A DNA stretch of 64,000 nt from Burkholderia sp. BCC1644 (GTDB taxonomy: Bacteria; Pseudomonadota; Gammaproteobacteria; Burkholderiales; Burkholderiaceae). Made by a program: the position numbers and the translations under genes. The DNA lies in assembly GCF_902833225.1 (NCBI RefSeq), contig NZ_CADFEI010000008.1:1-64000 (forward strand), written 5' to 3'. The notes below the pieces were generated by a model that ran no database searches, was not told the origin of the DNA, and saw only the letters and a program-made list of their open reading frames with translations. Shown here piece by piece: positions 17,866 to 27,261 of this stretch; the first letter of the stretch is position 1; every line of letters begins with the position of its first letter.

Positions 17866-19263
17866 TCACTTCATCGACGCCGCCTCCGATCCGCCGGGCG
17901 ACAGCGCCGCACTGTCCTGCTCGCGCCACGCACGGCGCGACGCCATGATCGCCTTCACCGCCGAACGCGCGACCTTCCACCACGCGAACGGCCGCGGATC
18001 GGCGAGCATGCTGAGCGCGCGTGCATAGTCGAGCGTGAGGCCGGGCGTCCACGCCATCGTCACCGCGCGCTTGCGGATCTGCGCGGCCACCCACAGCTCG
18101 GGCGTCAGCAGCAGCCGCACGAACGCGCCCCACCCGGCCCGCGTGCCCTTCAGCCGCCACACCGCGCCGTCGAGCGCGGCTTCGAGCGCATTCGACACGG
18201 TGCTCGAGCAGTTGCGGTGCGTGAGGTTGTACGTGACGTCCTGCCGGTACGACGACCAGAATGCGCCGAGCTTCGCCGGATCGTAGTTGCGGATGCGCAC
18301 GCGCACGGTCGACGGGCACCACGCGTTCGACTCGGTCGCGTAGTCGGGCTGGAACAGGCCCGGCACGTCGTTCTCGTGCGTCGCACGCAGGATGCGCGTG
18401 AATTCATCCGGAGAACGATCGATTTCGACGCCCGGGTACAGGCTGATATAGATGCCTTCGGGCGACTCCAGCGCCGCATGCCCGGTCGAGATCACACCGT
18501 TGACGTCCACCGCCGCGATATAGCGGTCGATCACCGGATAGCGCTGCGCTTCCGCCTTCGACGTGCCGGTCGGCGTCCACACATGCACGGTGAGCGCAGG
18601 TTCGCCGTCGGCCGGCGGGCCGTCCCATTCGGATTGCGCGAACCGCGGCCGGTCGCGTGCATCGTCGAGATCGGGCACGAGCGCGGGCGAGGTCGCGAAC
18701 GCGGGATTGCGCGTCAGCCGCCGCACGCGCGCGGCGAGGCTCAGCATGTGCATGCCGCCGAACATCAGCAGCAGGCCGAGGCAGTACGGCACGGTGCCGA
18801 CGTAATGCGTCGGGTACGGCTGGAAGAAGAACACCGCCAGCAGGATCTCGATGACGCCCCACGCGAACGCGACGTTCCAGCGGCGGTAGCGCACCATCCA
18901 CGCGGACGTGCACTGCAGCAGCCCGTCGACGAGGAACAGCGTGCCGAAGATCATCGACAGCAGGAAATGGCCGTGGTGATGGCCGGCGAACACGAGCCCC
19001 GCGGCCACCACGACCACGATGCCCTTCACGTAGCGCAGGATGCGCTGCCCGCCGACGCCGCTACCGGCCACCGCGAGCGTCGCGAGCCCCTCGATCAGGA
19101 ACAGCCACGCGAACAGCTCGATCGGGAAATGCAGCGCGCCGTCGAGCGCGTCGACGAAAATGCCGACGCCGGCTGCCACCCACACCCAGCCGAGCACGGT
19201 CAGGCCGCGCCAGCGGGTTCGCAAGTATTCGATGCCCAGCAACAGCAACACCAGTCGTACCAT
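17866..19263 (-). CDS. HdeD-like membrane domain fused to a permuted papain-like domain
   Basis: 465 residues. Residues 1-180 hold about six hydrophobic helices in the pattern of HdeD/DUF308 proteins (LVDGLLQCTSAWM, WGVIEILLAVFFF, CLGLLLMFGGMHML). Residues 220-465 are soluble, with GHAALESPEGIYISLYPG (His262) and later THRNCSSTVSNALEAAL (Cys352). A His before the Cys, with NCSS followed by a long helix, is the order of circularly permuted papain-fold enzymes (YiiX, LRAT and DUF4105 type). Inference: an inner-membrane protein with a cysteine hydrolase or acyltransferase domain of unknown substrate. HdeD itself is tied to acid resistance. Confidence 0.75.
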   Translation of the reverse strand: MVRLVLLLLGIEYLRTRWRGLTVLGWVWVAAGVGIFVDALDGALHFPIELFAWLFLIEGLATLAVAGSGVGGQRILRYVKGIVVVVAAGLVFAGHHHGHFLLSMIFGTLFLVDGLLQCTSAWMVRYRRWNVAFAWGVIEILLAVFFFQPYPTHYVGTVPYCLGLLLMFGGMHMLSLAARVRRLTRNPAFATSPALVPDLDDARDRPRFAQSEWDGPPADGEPALTVHVWTPTGTSKAEAQRYPVIDRYIAAVDVNGVISTGHAALESPEGIYISLYPGVEIDRSPDEFTRILRATHENDVPGLFQPDYATESNAWCPSTVRVRIRNYDPAKLGAFWSSYRQDVTYNLTHRNCSSTVSNALEAALDGAVWRLKGTRAGWGAFVRLLLTPELWVAAQIRKRAVTMAWTPGLTLDYARALSMLADPRPFAWWKVARSAVKAIMASRRAWREQDSAALSPGGSEAASMK

Positions 19264-19603
19264 CGCGCCCTCGTGTCGTTTTTCGGGATACGCGCGGCCT
19301 CGCGTTCCCGGTCATGTCGGCCTGGCGTCGTGCGACGCGGCGGCCGGAAGGCGGTCATCGTTGCCGGCGCGTCATGCCTCGACATGACCGATGGCGGCCG
19401 GCACGCGCCGCTCTGGCCGAATAATAAGATATGGCGGAGCCGGTTGAAAGCGGGACGAAAACGTTTTCGTCCGCGGGCGGGTCAGTCCGGCCGGCCGCTG
19501 CCATGGCAGATTTCCCGTTCGACAAGCTGCCGCGGATACGCGAGAATCCGGCTTCCGAGGGCGAAAGCCACCAAACCGAACCGCACAGACGGGACAACAA
19601 GAA
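19264..19603. other. Divergent intergenic region, HdeD-fusion gene / lipoprotein gene
   Basis: 340 bases between divergent genes, including a short AT-rich stretch (19421-19435, AATAATAAGATAT) that could be a promoter core. No convincing -35/-10 pair, operator or RNA structure was found. Confidence 0.4.
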
Positions 19604-20242
19604 ATGAGCACATTCATCACGCGCCGGCGCCTGCTGGTCGCCGGCATGGCCGCGAGCAGCCTCGCGCTGTCGGGCTGCTTCACGCCGAAGCTGTACAAGG
19701 ACGACGCATACCGCGAATACGTCACGAGCTTCATGATCACCCAGGACGGCAAGAAGCTGGTCGTCCTCGGCACGAACTACCATTACATCTTCGACCTGCC
19801 GGCGCAATTGCGGCCGGTACTGTTGTCCGGCTACCGGAAATCGCTGCATACGACGTTCGCCGACTTCCATGCGCGCGGCGGCAGCATCACCGGGCACTAC
19901 CGGATCGTCTTGCCGAAGGACGCGCCGGACGACGCCCGCCAGGCCGCGAGCACCGACGGATTCACCGCCGAGCCGGCCGGCCTCGTGCTCGAAGGCGACA
20001 TCGAAGGCAAGCGCTATTCGACGGAAGGTTTCGCCGAGCAGGACAAGGGCGCCGCGCAACCGTTCAACCAGCGGTACTCGGTGTACATCAAGGAATCGCC
20101 GTCCGTCGTCGGCATGGGCCTGCGGATCCTCGCCACGCCGATCACGGTGGCCGCCGATGGCGTGCTCGTGCTGGGCGGCATCGTGCTCGTGCCGTTCGCG
20201 GCCATCGCGATCGAGGCAAACGGCGGCCTCAAGATCATGTGA
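19604..20242 (+). CDS. Hypothetical lipoprotein
   Basis: 212 residues. The N-terminus has RRRLLVAGMAASSLALSGC, a lipobox with lipid-modified Cys25; the paired arginines before the hydrophobic core resemble a Tat signal. The body contains TSFMITQDGKKLVVLGTNYHYIFD and ends in a hydrophobic, Val/Ala-rich stretch (ILATPITVAADGVLVLGG, then VLVPFAAIAIEAN) that could be a C-terminal membrane segment. No family assigned with confidence. The ribosome site CAAGAAATG is weak. Confidence 0.75.
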   Translation: MSTFITRRRLLVAGMAASSLALSGCFTPKLYKDDAYREYVTSFMITQDGKKLVVLGTNYHYIFDLPAQLRPVLLSGYRKSLHTTFADFHARGGSITGHYRIVLPKDAPDDARQAASTDGFTAEPAGLVLEGDIEGKRYSTEGFAEQDKGAAQPFNQRYSVYIKESPSVVGMGLRILATPITVAADGVLVLGGIVLVPFAAIAIEANGGLKIM

Positions 20243-20326
20243 CGGCGCAGGCGTCGCCGCCGTTGCGCCGGTGACGCCAGACCACGACACGCGAGCGCAA
20301 CCAACGACCGCAACCGGAGCGTCGCC

Positions 20327-20884
20327 ATGACCGCGTCACCGCTACACGCGCCGCCGCTCGGCCCGCAGCTCAAGCGCTGGCGCGCGCTGCACCGCGTCAA
20401 GCAAAGCCATGCGGCCGAACTGTTCGGCGTCGCGCAGTCGACGATCTCGCGCTGGGAAGCCGGCCGCCAGCAGATGTCGCCCGACGAACGCGCGACGGCC
20501 GAGCGGCTGCTCGCCGCGCGCCTCGATTCCGCCGGCGATCACGCGCTCGCGCGGCTGATCGCGGGCAGCGCGGGCCGCATGCATCTCGTGTGCGATCTCA
20601 CGCACACTCTGCTCGCCTGCTCGCCAACGCGCGCAGCCGAATTCTCGCAACCGCTGTCGATGCTGCTCGGTACGTCGCTGTGGTGCTTCGCGACGCCGGA
20701 GATCGTCCGCATGGAAGCCGCGCTCGACCCGCTCGGCTGGCATGACCGCGCGGGGCCGCCGAGCGTCGAGTTCGACACGGGCGCGAACGCGTCGCGCGTC
20801 GTGCCGATCCGCGGCAGCCGGTGCCGATGGACGCGCATGACGCTGTCGGACGGTTCGGCCGCGCGGCTCGTCGAGACGCTTTAG
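20327..20884 (+). CDS. XRE-family transcriptional regulator
   Basis: 185 residues. An N-terminal helix-turn-helix (about 12-62) reads LKRWRALHRVKQSHAAELFG, then VAQSTISRWEAGRQQMSPDE, the classic Cro/CI pattern. The rest has no known ligand domain; it includes LVCDLTHTLLACSPTRAAEF and SLWCFATPEIVRME, which may be a PAS-like sensor fold. It is 84 bases downstream of the lipoprotein gene and 81 upstream of the HD gene on the same strand. Its target is unknown. Confidence 0.85.
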   Translation: MTASPLHAPPLGPQLKRWRALHRVKQSHAAELFGVAQSTISRWEAGRQQMSPDERATAERLLAARLDSAGDHALARLIAGSAGRMHLVCDLTHTLLACSPTRAAEFSQPLSMLLGTSLWCFATPEIVRMEAALDPLGWHDRAGPPSVEFDTGANASRVVPIRGSRCRWTRMTLSDGSAARLVETL

Positions 20885-20965
20885 CGCGCACCGCGCATAT
20901 TTCATGCGTGGACGAACCGCGCGCGGCCGGCGTACGCTGGACGGCTCATCGCAAGGACGACGATC

Positions 20966-21547
20966 ATGAACCCCGATACGATCCACGCGCGACTCGATTT
21001 CCTGCGCGAAGCCGAACGCCTGAAGGACGTGCTGCGCAGCGGCCACACATCGGGCGGCCGTCCCGAAAGCACGGCCGAGCACAGCTGGCGGCTGTGCCTG
21101 ATGGCGCTCGTGTTCGCCGACGCGCTGCCCGGCATCGACACGCTGAAGCTGCTGAAGCTGTGCGTCGTCCACGATCTCGGCGAGGCGCTGCATGGCGACA
21201 TCCCCGCGATCGAGCAGGCCGCACACCCCGACAAGAGCGCGCACGAACGGGACGACCTCTTGACGCTGACCGCATCGCTCGACCGCGCGCGGCGCGACGA
21301 GATCGTCGCGCTGTGGGACGAATACGAGGCAGCGGCGTCGCCGGAAGCGCGCGCGGCGAAGGCGCTCGACAAACTCGAAACGATCCTGCAGCACAACCAG
21401 GGCAGCAATCCGCCCGATTTCGACTACGCATTCAATCTCGACTACGGCCGCCGCCATACCGACGCCGCGCCGCTGTTCAGCGCGATCCGCGCCATCGTCG
21501 ACGCCGACACGCAGCGCAGGATCGACGCGGGAAGGCACCCCGCGTAA
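20966..21547 (+). CDS. HD-domain phosphohydrolase (YfbR/HDDC2-like)
   Basis: 193 residues. The metal site is complete: TAEHSWR (His39), CVVHDLGEALHGD (His69-Asp70, Glu73) and ALDKLE (Asp135). This H...HD...D set with HDLxE is that of the 5'-deoxyribonucleotidase YfbR and human HDDC2. Expected role: dephosphorylating deoxynucleoside monophosphates in the cytoplasm. The substrate is inferred from family, not seen. Confidence 0.9.
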   Translation: MNPDTIHARLDFLREAERLKDVLRSGHTSGGRPESTAEHSWRLCLMALVFADALPGIDTLKLLKLCVVHDLGEALHGDIPAIEQAAHPDKSAHERDDLLTLTASLDRARRDEIVALWDEYEAAASPEARAAKALDKLETILQHNQGSNPPDFDYAFNLDYGRRHTDAAPLFSAIRAIVDADTQRRIDAGRHPA

Positions 21548-21601
21548 GCTCGCGGGTTCGGGCACGCCGCACCGTGTGCCCGCTCGCACGAGGCCCGACG
21601 C

Positions 21602-22330
21602 ATGGCGCAGAACATCTACGACGACCCGGCCTTCTTCGAAGGCTACAGCCGCCTGAACCGCTCGGTTCTCGGGCTCGACGGCGCACCCGAGTGGCCCGCG
21701 CTGCGTGCGTTGCTGCCCGACCTGCGCGGCCGCAGCGTGCTCGACCTCGGTTGCGGCTACGGCTGGTTCAGCCGCTGGGCGGCCGATCACGGCGCGGCCA
21801 GCGTGCTCGGCGTCGACGTATCGGAGCGCATGCTCGAACGCGCGGCATCGACTGCCGCGCATCCGGCGATCACGTACCGTCGCGCCGACCTCGAAACGCT
21901 CGCGTTGCCGGACGCCGCGTTCGATCTCGCCTACAGCTCGCTCGCGTTCCACTACATCGCGCATCTCGACACGCTGCTGCGCACGATCCATCGCGCGCTC
22001 GTGCCGGGCGGGCAGCTCGTGTTCTCGATCGAGCATCCGATCTACACGGCACCGCGCCGGCCCGGCTTCGTCGTCGACGCGCAAGGCAAGCGATCCTGGC
22101 CGGTCGACGGATACCAGTGCGAAGGCGAGCGCGTGACCGACTGGCTCGCGCCGGGCGTCGTCAAGCAGCATCGCACGCTCGGCACGCTCGTGAACCTGCT
22201 GATCGGCAACGGCTTCACGCTCACGCACCTGGACGAATGGGGGCCGACGCCCGAGCAAGTCGACGCGATGCCCGCACTCGACGAGGAACGCGACCGCCCG
22301 ATGATGGCGATCGTCGCCGCGCAGCGGTAG
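21602..22330 (+). CDS. Class I SAM-dependent methyltransferase
   Basis: 242 residues. The SAM site is SVLDLGCGYGWFSRW (45-59), followed by the acidic end of strand 2 (VLGVDVSERML) and motif III-like LAYSSLAFHYIAHLD. The loop VPGGQLVFSIEHPIYT matches methyltransferases of the UbiE/BioC type (Methyltransf_11/25). The acceptor is not known. It follows the HD gene by 54 bases. Confidence 0.9.
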   Translation: MAQNIYDDPAFFEGYSRLNRSVLGLDGAPEWPALRALLPDLRGRSVLDLGCGYGWFSRWAADHGAASVLGVDVSERMLERAASTAAHPAITYRRADLETLALPDAAFDLAYSSLAFHYIAHLDTLLRTIHRALVPGGQLVFSIEHPIYTAPRRPGFVVDAQGKRSWPVDGYQCEGERVTDWLAPGVVKQHRTLGTLVNLLIGNGFTLTHLDEWGPTPEQVDAMPALDEERDRPMMAIVAAQR

Positions 22331-22598
22331 CTGCGAGCCCGCGCGCGATGCCTTCCCGGATCGCAATCCCGACGCCGCCCGCCCCCGCTCGCGCGCGGCA
22401 TTCGCACAATTCAGCACAATTTCCACACGATTTGTCGCGAAATCCTCGCTTACCATGAGCGCCTGATTCGACTCGGCACGCCCGCGCGATGCGAACGCGG
22501 ATGCTGTCGCGGGCGCTACGCCCGGCATGCGACGCCGACCGGATCGTCCCGCTCGGCCGCACGCATCGCCGGCGCCGCTTCATCCTCGCAGTGTTCTC

Positions 22599-23792
22599 AT
22601 GGCCCAGAAGACCCATCGCCGCCGGCGCATCGTGCTGGCTACCCTTGCCGTCGTCGCGATCGCCGCCGGCCTCACGCTGAAGGCCTGCGCGCCCGACAAG
22701 CATCCGCAGTACCTGTCCGCGCCCGTCACGCGCGGCGATCTCGAGAACGCGGTGCTCGCGACCGGCGCGCTGCAGGCCTTCAAGCAGGTCGACGTCGGCG
22801 CGCAGGTATCGGGGCAGTTGAAGACGCTGAAGGTCAAGCTCGGCGACAAGGTCACGAAGGGCCAGTGGCTCGCCGAAATCGACCCCGTGATCTCCGAAAA
22901 CACGCTGCGCCAGGCGCGCGCCAGCGAAGAGAGCCTGCGCGCGCAGCAGCAATCGACCGCCGCGCAGGTGACGCAGGCCGAACTCGCGTTCCGGCGCCAG
23001 CAGGCGATGCTGCCCGACGATGCGACGTCGCGCGAATCGTTCGAGGCCGCGCGCGCGACGCTCGACGTGCAGCGCGCGACCCTCGCGTCGCTCGCCGCGC
23101 AGATCCGCTCGGCCCGCATCCAGATCGAAACGGCACAGGCCAACCTCGGCTACACGCGCATCGTCGCGCCGATCGACGGCGAAGTCGTCGCGATCGTCAC
23201 GCAGGAAGGCCAGACCGTGATCGCGCAACAGCAGGCGCCGGTGATCCTGAAGCTCGCGAATCTCGACACGATGACCGTGAAGGCGCAGGTATCGGAAGCC
23301 GACGTGATCCGCGTGAGCGCCGGCCAGACCGCGTATTTCACGATTCTCGGCGAACCGGACAAGCGTCACTACGGCAAGCTGCGCGCGATCGAGCCGGCGC
23401 CGCAGAACTACGCCGACGCACAAAGCACGCTCGGCGGCGGCGCGGGCGGCAGCGCCAAACCGAACGCCGCGGTGTTCTACAACGCATTGTTCGACGTGCC
23501 GAATCCCGAGCACCGGCTGCGCATCTCGATGACCGCGCAGGTCAACATCGTGCTCGGCAACGCGCGCAACGCGCTCAGCATCCCGGCCGCCGCGCTCGGC
23601 GAGAAGCGCAAGGACGGCGCCTATGCGGTGCGCGTGCTGCGCGCCGACGGCAGCACGGAAACGCGCAACATCCGCATCGGCATCAACAACAACGTGCGCG
23701 TCGAAGTGCTGGCCGGCCTGAAGGACGGCGAGCGCGTCGTGATCGGCGAAGCCTCCGCCGACGACCACGCACCGCTGTCGGACGTGGTGTGA
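22599..23792 (+). CDS. macA: MacA-type periplasmic adaptor (membrane fusion protein)
   Basis: 397 residues. It has one N-terminal membrane anchor (RIVLATLAVVAIAAGLTL) and then the adaptor layout. A lipoyl half is LSAPVTRGDLENAVLATGAL, a long coiled coil covers about 100-165 (RASEESLRAQQQSTAAQ onward), the second lipoyl half is GYTRIVAPIDGEVVAI, then come a beta-barrel and a membrane-proximal domain (ALSIPAAALGEKR). It couples the MacB ATPase to an outer-membrane channel. The stop is 2 bases from the macB start, so the genes are translationally linked. Start ATG at 22599 chosen over upstream Arg/Pro-rich extension. Confidence 0.93.
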   Translation: MAQKTHRRRRIVLATLAVVAIAAGLTLKACAPDKHPQYLSAPVTRGDLENAVLATGALQAFKQVDVGAQVSGQLKTLKVKLGDKVTKGQWLAEIDPVISENTLRQARASEESLRAQQQSTAAQVTQAELAFRRQQAMLPDDATSRESFEAARATLDVQRATLASLAAQIRSARIQIETAQANLGYTRIVAPIDGEVVAIVTQEGQTVIAQQQAPVILKLANLDTMTVKAQVSEADVIRVSAGQTAYFTILGEPDKRHYGKLRAIEPAPQNYADAQSTLGGGAGGSAKPNAAVFYNALFDVPNPEHRLRISMTAQVNIVLGNARNALSIPAAALGEKRKDGAYAVRVLRADGSTETRNIRIGINNNVRVEVLAGLKDGERVVIGEASADDHAPLSDVV

Positions 23793-23794
23793 CG

Positions 23795-25840
23795 ATGAGC
23801 CAGCCCCTGCTGAAACTCTCGGCCGTCACGCGCCGCTTTCCGGCCGGCGACAAGGACGTCGTCGTCCTGAACGACGTCAGCCTGTCGATCGACGCGGGCG
23901 AGATCGTCGCGATCGTCGGCGCATCGGGCTCCGGCAAGTCGACGCTGATGAACATCCTCGGCTGCCTCGATCATCCGAGCGAAGGCATCTATACGGTCGG
24001 CGGGCGCGACACGCACATGCTCGACAGCGACGAGCTCGCGCAGCTGCGCCGCGAACACTTCGGCTTCGTGTTCCAGCGCTATCACCTGCTGCCGCACGTC
24101 GACGCGGTCGCGAACCTCGAAATGCCGGCGATCTACGCGGGCACCACGCGCGCGGCGCGGCACGCACGCGCCCGCGAGCTGCTCGCGCGCCTCGGGCTCG
24201 CGGATCGCGCGCACCATCGCCCCGGGCAGCTGTCCGGCGGCCAGCAGCAGCGCGTGAGCATCGCGCGCGCGCTGATGAACGGCGGCCAGGTGATCCTCGC
24301 CGACGAACCGACCGGCGCGCTCGACACGAAAAGCGGCCAGGACGTGATCCGCATCCTGCACGAGCTGAACGCGCTCGGCCATACGATCGTGATCGTCACG
24401 CACGACAAGGCCGTCGCGCGCCACGCGCGGCGCATCATCGAGATCAGCGACGGCGAGATCGTCGCCGACCGGCCGAACCGCCAGTACGCCGAAGCGCTCG
24501 CGGAAGCCGGCATCGAGGCGGCCGACGCCACCGCGACGGCAGCCGCCGCGCCGCGCGCAACCGATCGCCACGACGAACCGACGCCCGCAGACACCGGCGC
24601 CGATACCGATACCGGCCCGCGCGCCCCGCGCTTCGCGGCCGGCACGGGCCGCTTCGCCGAGGCCTGCCGGATGGCGTGGATCGCGCTCGTGTCGCACCGG
24701 CTGCGCACGCTGCTGACGATGCTCGGCATCATCATCGGGATCACGTCGGTCGTGTCGATCGTCGCGGTCGGCGAAGGCGCGAAGCGCTACATGCTCGACG
24801 AGATCGGCAGCATCGGCACCAACACGATCAACGTCTATCCGGGCACCGACTGGGGCGACAGCCGCGCGGACACGATCCAGACGCTCGTACCGGCCGACGT
24901 CGCCGCGCTCGCCGAGCAGCCGTACGTCGACAGCGCGACGCCCGAAACGTCGCGCACGCTGCTGCTGCGCTACCGTAACGTCGACGTCAACGCGCTCGTG
25001 AGCGGCGTCGGCGACCGCTTCTTCCAGGCGCGCGGGATGCGCTTCGCGTTCGGCGCCGCGTTCGACGACGACGCGGTGCGCCGCCAGGCGCAGGTCGCCG
25101 TGATCGACCAGAACACGCGCCGCAAGCTGTTCGGCGCGACGCGCAACCCGATCGGCGACGTGATCCTGGTCGACAACGTGCCGTGCGTCGTGATCGGCGT
25201 GACGGCCGACAAGAAGAGCGCGTTCGGCAGCGTGAAAAGCCTGAACGTGTGGGTGCCGTACACGACCGCGAGCGGGCACCTGTTCGGCCAGCGCTATCTC
25301 GACAGCATCACCGTGCGCGTGCGCGACGGCCAGCCGAGCGCCGCCGCCGAGAAAAGCCTCGAGAAGCTGATGATCCAGCGCCATGGCCGCAAGGATTTCT
25401 TCACGTACAACATGGACAGCGTGGTCAAGACCGTCGAGAAGACCGGCCAGTCGCTGACGCTGCTGCTGTCGCTGATCGCCGTGATCTCGCTCGTCGTCGG
25501 CGGGATCGGCGTGATGAACATCATGCTGGTGTCGGTCACCGAGCGCACGCGCGAGATCGGCATCCGGATGGCGGTCGGCGCGCGCCAGTCCGACATCCTG
25601 CAGCAGTTCCTCGTCGAAGCGGTACTCGTCTGCCTGCTCGGCGGCACGATCGGCATCGCGCTGTCGTTCGGGCTCGGCGCGCTGTTCTCGATGTTCTTCA
25701 CGCAGTGGAAGATGGTGTTCTCCGCCGGCGCGATCGTGACGGCGTTCGTCTGCTCGACGCTCACCGGTGTGATATTCGGCTTCATGCCCGCACGCAACGC
25801 GTCGCGGCTCGATCCGATCGATGCGCTCGCGCGCGACTGA
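23795..25840 (+). CDS. macB: MacB-type ABC transporter (ATPase fused to permease)
   Basis: 681 residues. The N-terminal ATPase has Walker A GASGSGKST (42-50), Q-loop FVFQRYHLL, signature LSGGQQQR and Walker B VILADEPTGALD with an H-loop IVTHD. A 60-residue Ala/Asp/Thr-rich linker leads to the permease: one membrane helix (LRTLLTMLGIIIGITSVVSI), a large periplasmic domain and three C-terminal helices, including VVGGIGVMNIMLVSVTERTR. MacB drives tripartite export of macrolides, siderophores or peptides from the periplasm; the substrate here is unknown. Confidence 0.95.
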   Translation: MSQPLLKLSAVTRRFPAGDKDVVVLNDVSLSIDAGEIVAIVGASGSGKSTLMNILGCLDHPSEGIYTVGGRDTHMLDSDELAQLRREHFGFVFQRYHLLPHVDAVANLEMPAIYAGTTRAARHARARELLARLGLADRAHHRPGQLSGGQQQRVSIARALMNGGQVILADEPTGALDTKSGQDVIRILHELNALGHTIVIVTHDKAVARHARRIIEISDGEIVADRPNRQYAEALAEAGIEAADATATAAAAPRATDRHDEPTPADTGADTDTGPRAPRFAAGTGRFAEACRMAWIALVSHRLRTLLTMLGIIIGITSVVSIVAVGEGAKRYMLDEIGSIGTNTINVYPGTDWGDSRADTIQTLVPADVAALAEQPYVDSATPETSRTLLLRYRNVDVNALVSGVGDRFFQARGMRFAFGAAFDDDAVRRQAQVAVIDQNTRRKLFGATRNPIGDVILVDNVPCVVIGVTADKKSAFGSVKSLNVWVPYTTASGHLFGQRYLDSITVRVRDGQPSAAAEKSLEKLMIQRHGRKDFFTYNMDSVVKTVEKTGQSLTLLLSLIAVISLVVGGIGVMNIMLVSVTERTREIGIRMAVGARQSDILQQFLVEAVLVCLLGGTIGIALSFGLGALFSMFFTQWKMVFSAGAIVTAFVCSTLTGVIFGFMPARNASRLDPIDALARD

Positions 25841-25853
25841 CGCAAGGCCCGCC

Positions 25854-27227
25854 ATGACGCATTCCTCACCGCTTCGCCGCCTCGGCGCATTCGCCTGTGC
25901 GGCCGCGCTGCTCGCCGGCTGCGCGGGCACACGCCACGATCCGCTGCCGGCCGTCGCGATGCCCGCGAACTGGGCCGCGCCGATCGCGGCCGACGCGCCG
26001 GCCACCACGCGCGACTGGTGGCGCAGCTTCGGCGATCCGCAACTCGACGCGCTGATCGACGACGCGCTGCGCGCCAACAACGACCTCGCGATCGCGGCGA
26101 TCCGCGTGTATCGCGCGCAACTGCAAGCCGGGCTCGCCGATACGAACCTGACACCCAACGTGACGGCCGGCGCGAACGGCGCCGTGTCGCGCACGCTCGA
26201 TACGCACCGGATGAGCCGGTCGAGCGGCATCAACGGTTCGCTCAGCTATGAAATCGACCTGTGGGGCCGGCTGGCCGCGCTGCGCGACGCCGCGCGCTGG
26301 GAAGCCGATGCGACGGCCGCCGATCTCGAAGCCGCCCGGCTGTCGCTGATCGGCACGACCGCGTCGCTGTACTGGCAGATCGGCTATCTGAACCGGCAGA
26401 TCGCGCTCGGCGACGCGAACATCGCGTATGCGGTGCGCACGCTCGCGGTCGTCCGGTCGCGGCACACGGCCGGCGCCGTGTCGGGGCTCGACCTCGCGCA
26501 AGCCGAACAAAGCCTCGCCGCGCAACGCGCCGCGCAGACGCAGCTGATCCAGCAGCGTACCGAGAACCGCCACGCGCTCGCCATCCTGTTCGACCGACCG
26601 CCGCAGCAGCGTGCGGCCGAACCGCCGGCGCTGCCCGACGCGGCGCCGCCGGAAGTGGCGGCCGGCCTGCCCGCGAGCCTGCTCGGCCGGCGGCCCGACT
26701 TGCGCGCGGCGGAATTCCGGCTGCGCGAATCGCTCGCGCAGGTCGACGCGACGCGCACGAGCTTCTACCCGACCTTCACGCTGACCGGCAGCGCCGGCAC
26801 GACGAGCACGAGCCTCGAGCGCGTGCTGACGAATCCGGTCGGCACGCTCGGGCTCGGCCTCGCGCTGCCGTTCATCCAGTGGAACACGATGCAGTTGCAG
26901 ATCAAGGTGTCGAAGTCGCAGTACGAGGAAGCCGTGGTCGGATTCCGCCAGCGGCTCTACACGGCGCTCGCGGAAGTCGAGAATGCGCTGTCGGCACGCG
27001 TGCAGCTCGAACGCGAAGCCGAGCAGCGCGCACTGTCGCTGGCCCAGGCGCAGCGTGCCGAGCGGCTGGCCGCCGCGCGCTTCGCGGCCGGCGCGACCGC
27101 CGTGCAGCCGTGGCTCGACCAGCAGCAGGTGCTGAGGAGCGCGCAAAGCGCCGACGAACTGACGCGCCTGAACCGGCTCAACAACCAGATGACGCTGTAC
27201 CGCGCGCTCGGCGGCGGGACGTCCTGA
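25854..27227 (+). CDS. NodT/TolC-type outer-membrane efflux lipoprotein
   Basis: 457 residues. The lipobox is LLAGC (Cys23). Two OEP repeats are seen: the first with WWRSFGDPQLDALIDDAL and the second with LGRRPDLRAAEFRLRESLAQV and PTFTLTGSAG. A coiled-coil region has QLEREAEQRALSLAQAQRAERL. These make the channel part of a tripartite pump. It starts 13 bases after macB, completing a macA-macB-OMF operon. It is convergent with the MFS gene. Confidence 0.94.
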   Translation: MTHSSPLRRLGAFACAAALLAGCAGTRHDPLPAVAMPANWAAPIAADAPATTRDWWRSFGDPQLDALIDDALRANNDLAIAAIRVYRAQLQAGLADTNLTPNVTAGANGAVSRTLDTHRMSRSSGINGSLSYEIDLWGRLAALRDAARWEADATAADLEAARLSLIGTTASLYWQIGYLNRQIALGDANIAYAVRTLAVVRSRHTAGAVSGLDLAQAEQSLAAQRAAQTQLIQQRTENRHALAILFDRPPQQRAAEPPALPDAAPPEVAAGLPASLLGRRPDLRAAEFRLRESLAQVDATRTSFYPTFTLTGSAGTTSTSLERVLTNPVGTLGLGLALPFIQWNTMQLQIKVSKSQYEEAVVGFRQRLYTALAEVENALSARVQLEREAEQRALSLAQAQRAERLAAARFAAGATAVQPWLDQQQVLRSAQSADELTRLNRLNNQMTLYRALGGGTS

Positions 27228-27261
27228 CGGACAGTCGAATCCGGCAGGCGGCCCGGCCGCG

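Noticed and set aside
22865..26233. Very long antisense and out-of-frame open frames across the efflux operon
   Set aside because: High-GC codon bias creates them; they lack family motifs and ribosome sites, whereas macA, macB and the outer-membrane gene are full-length and motif-complete.
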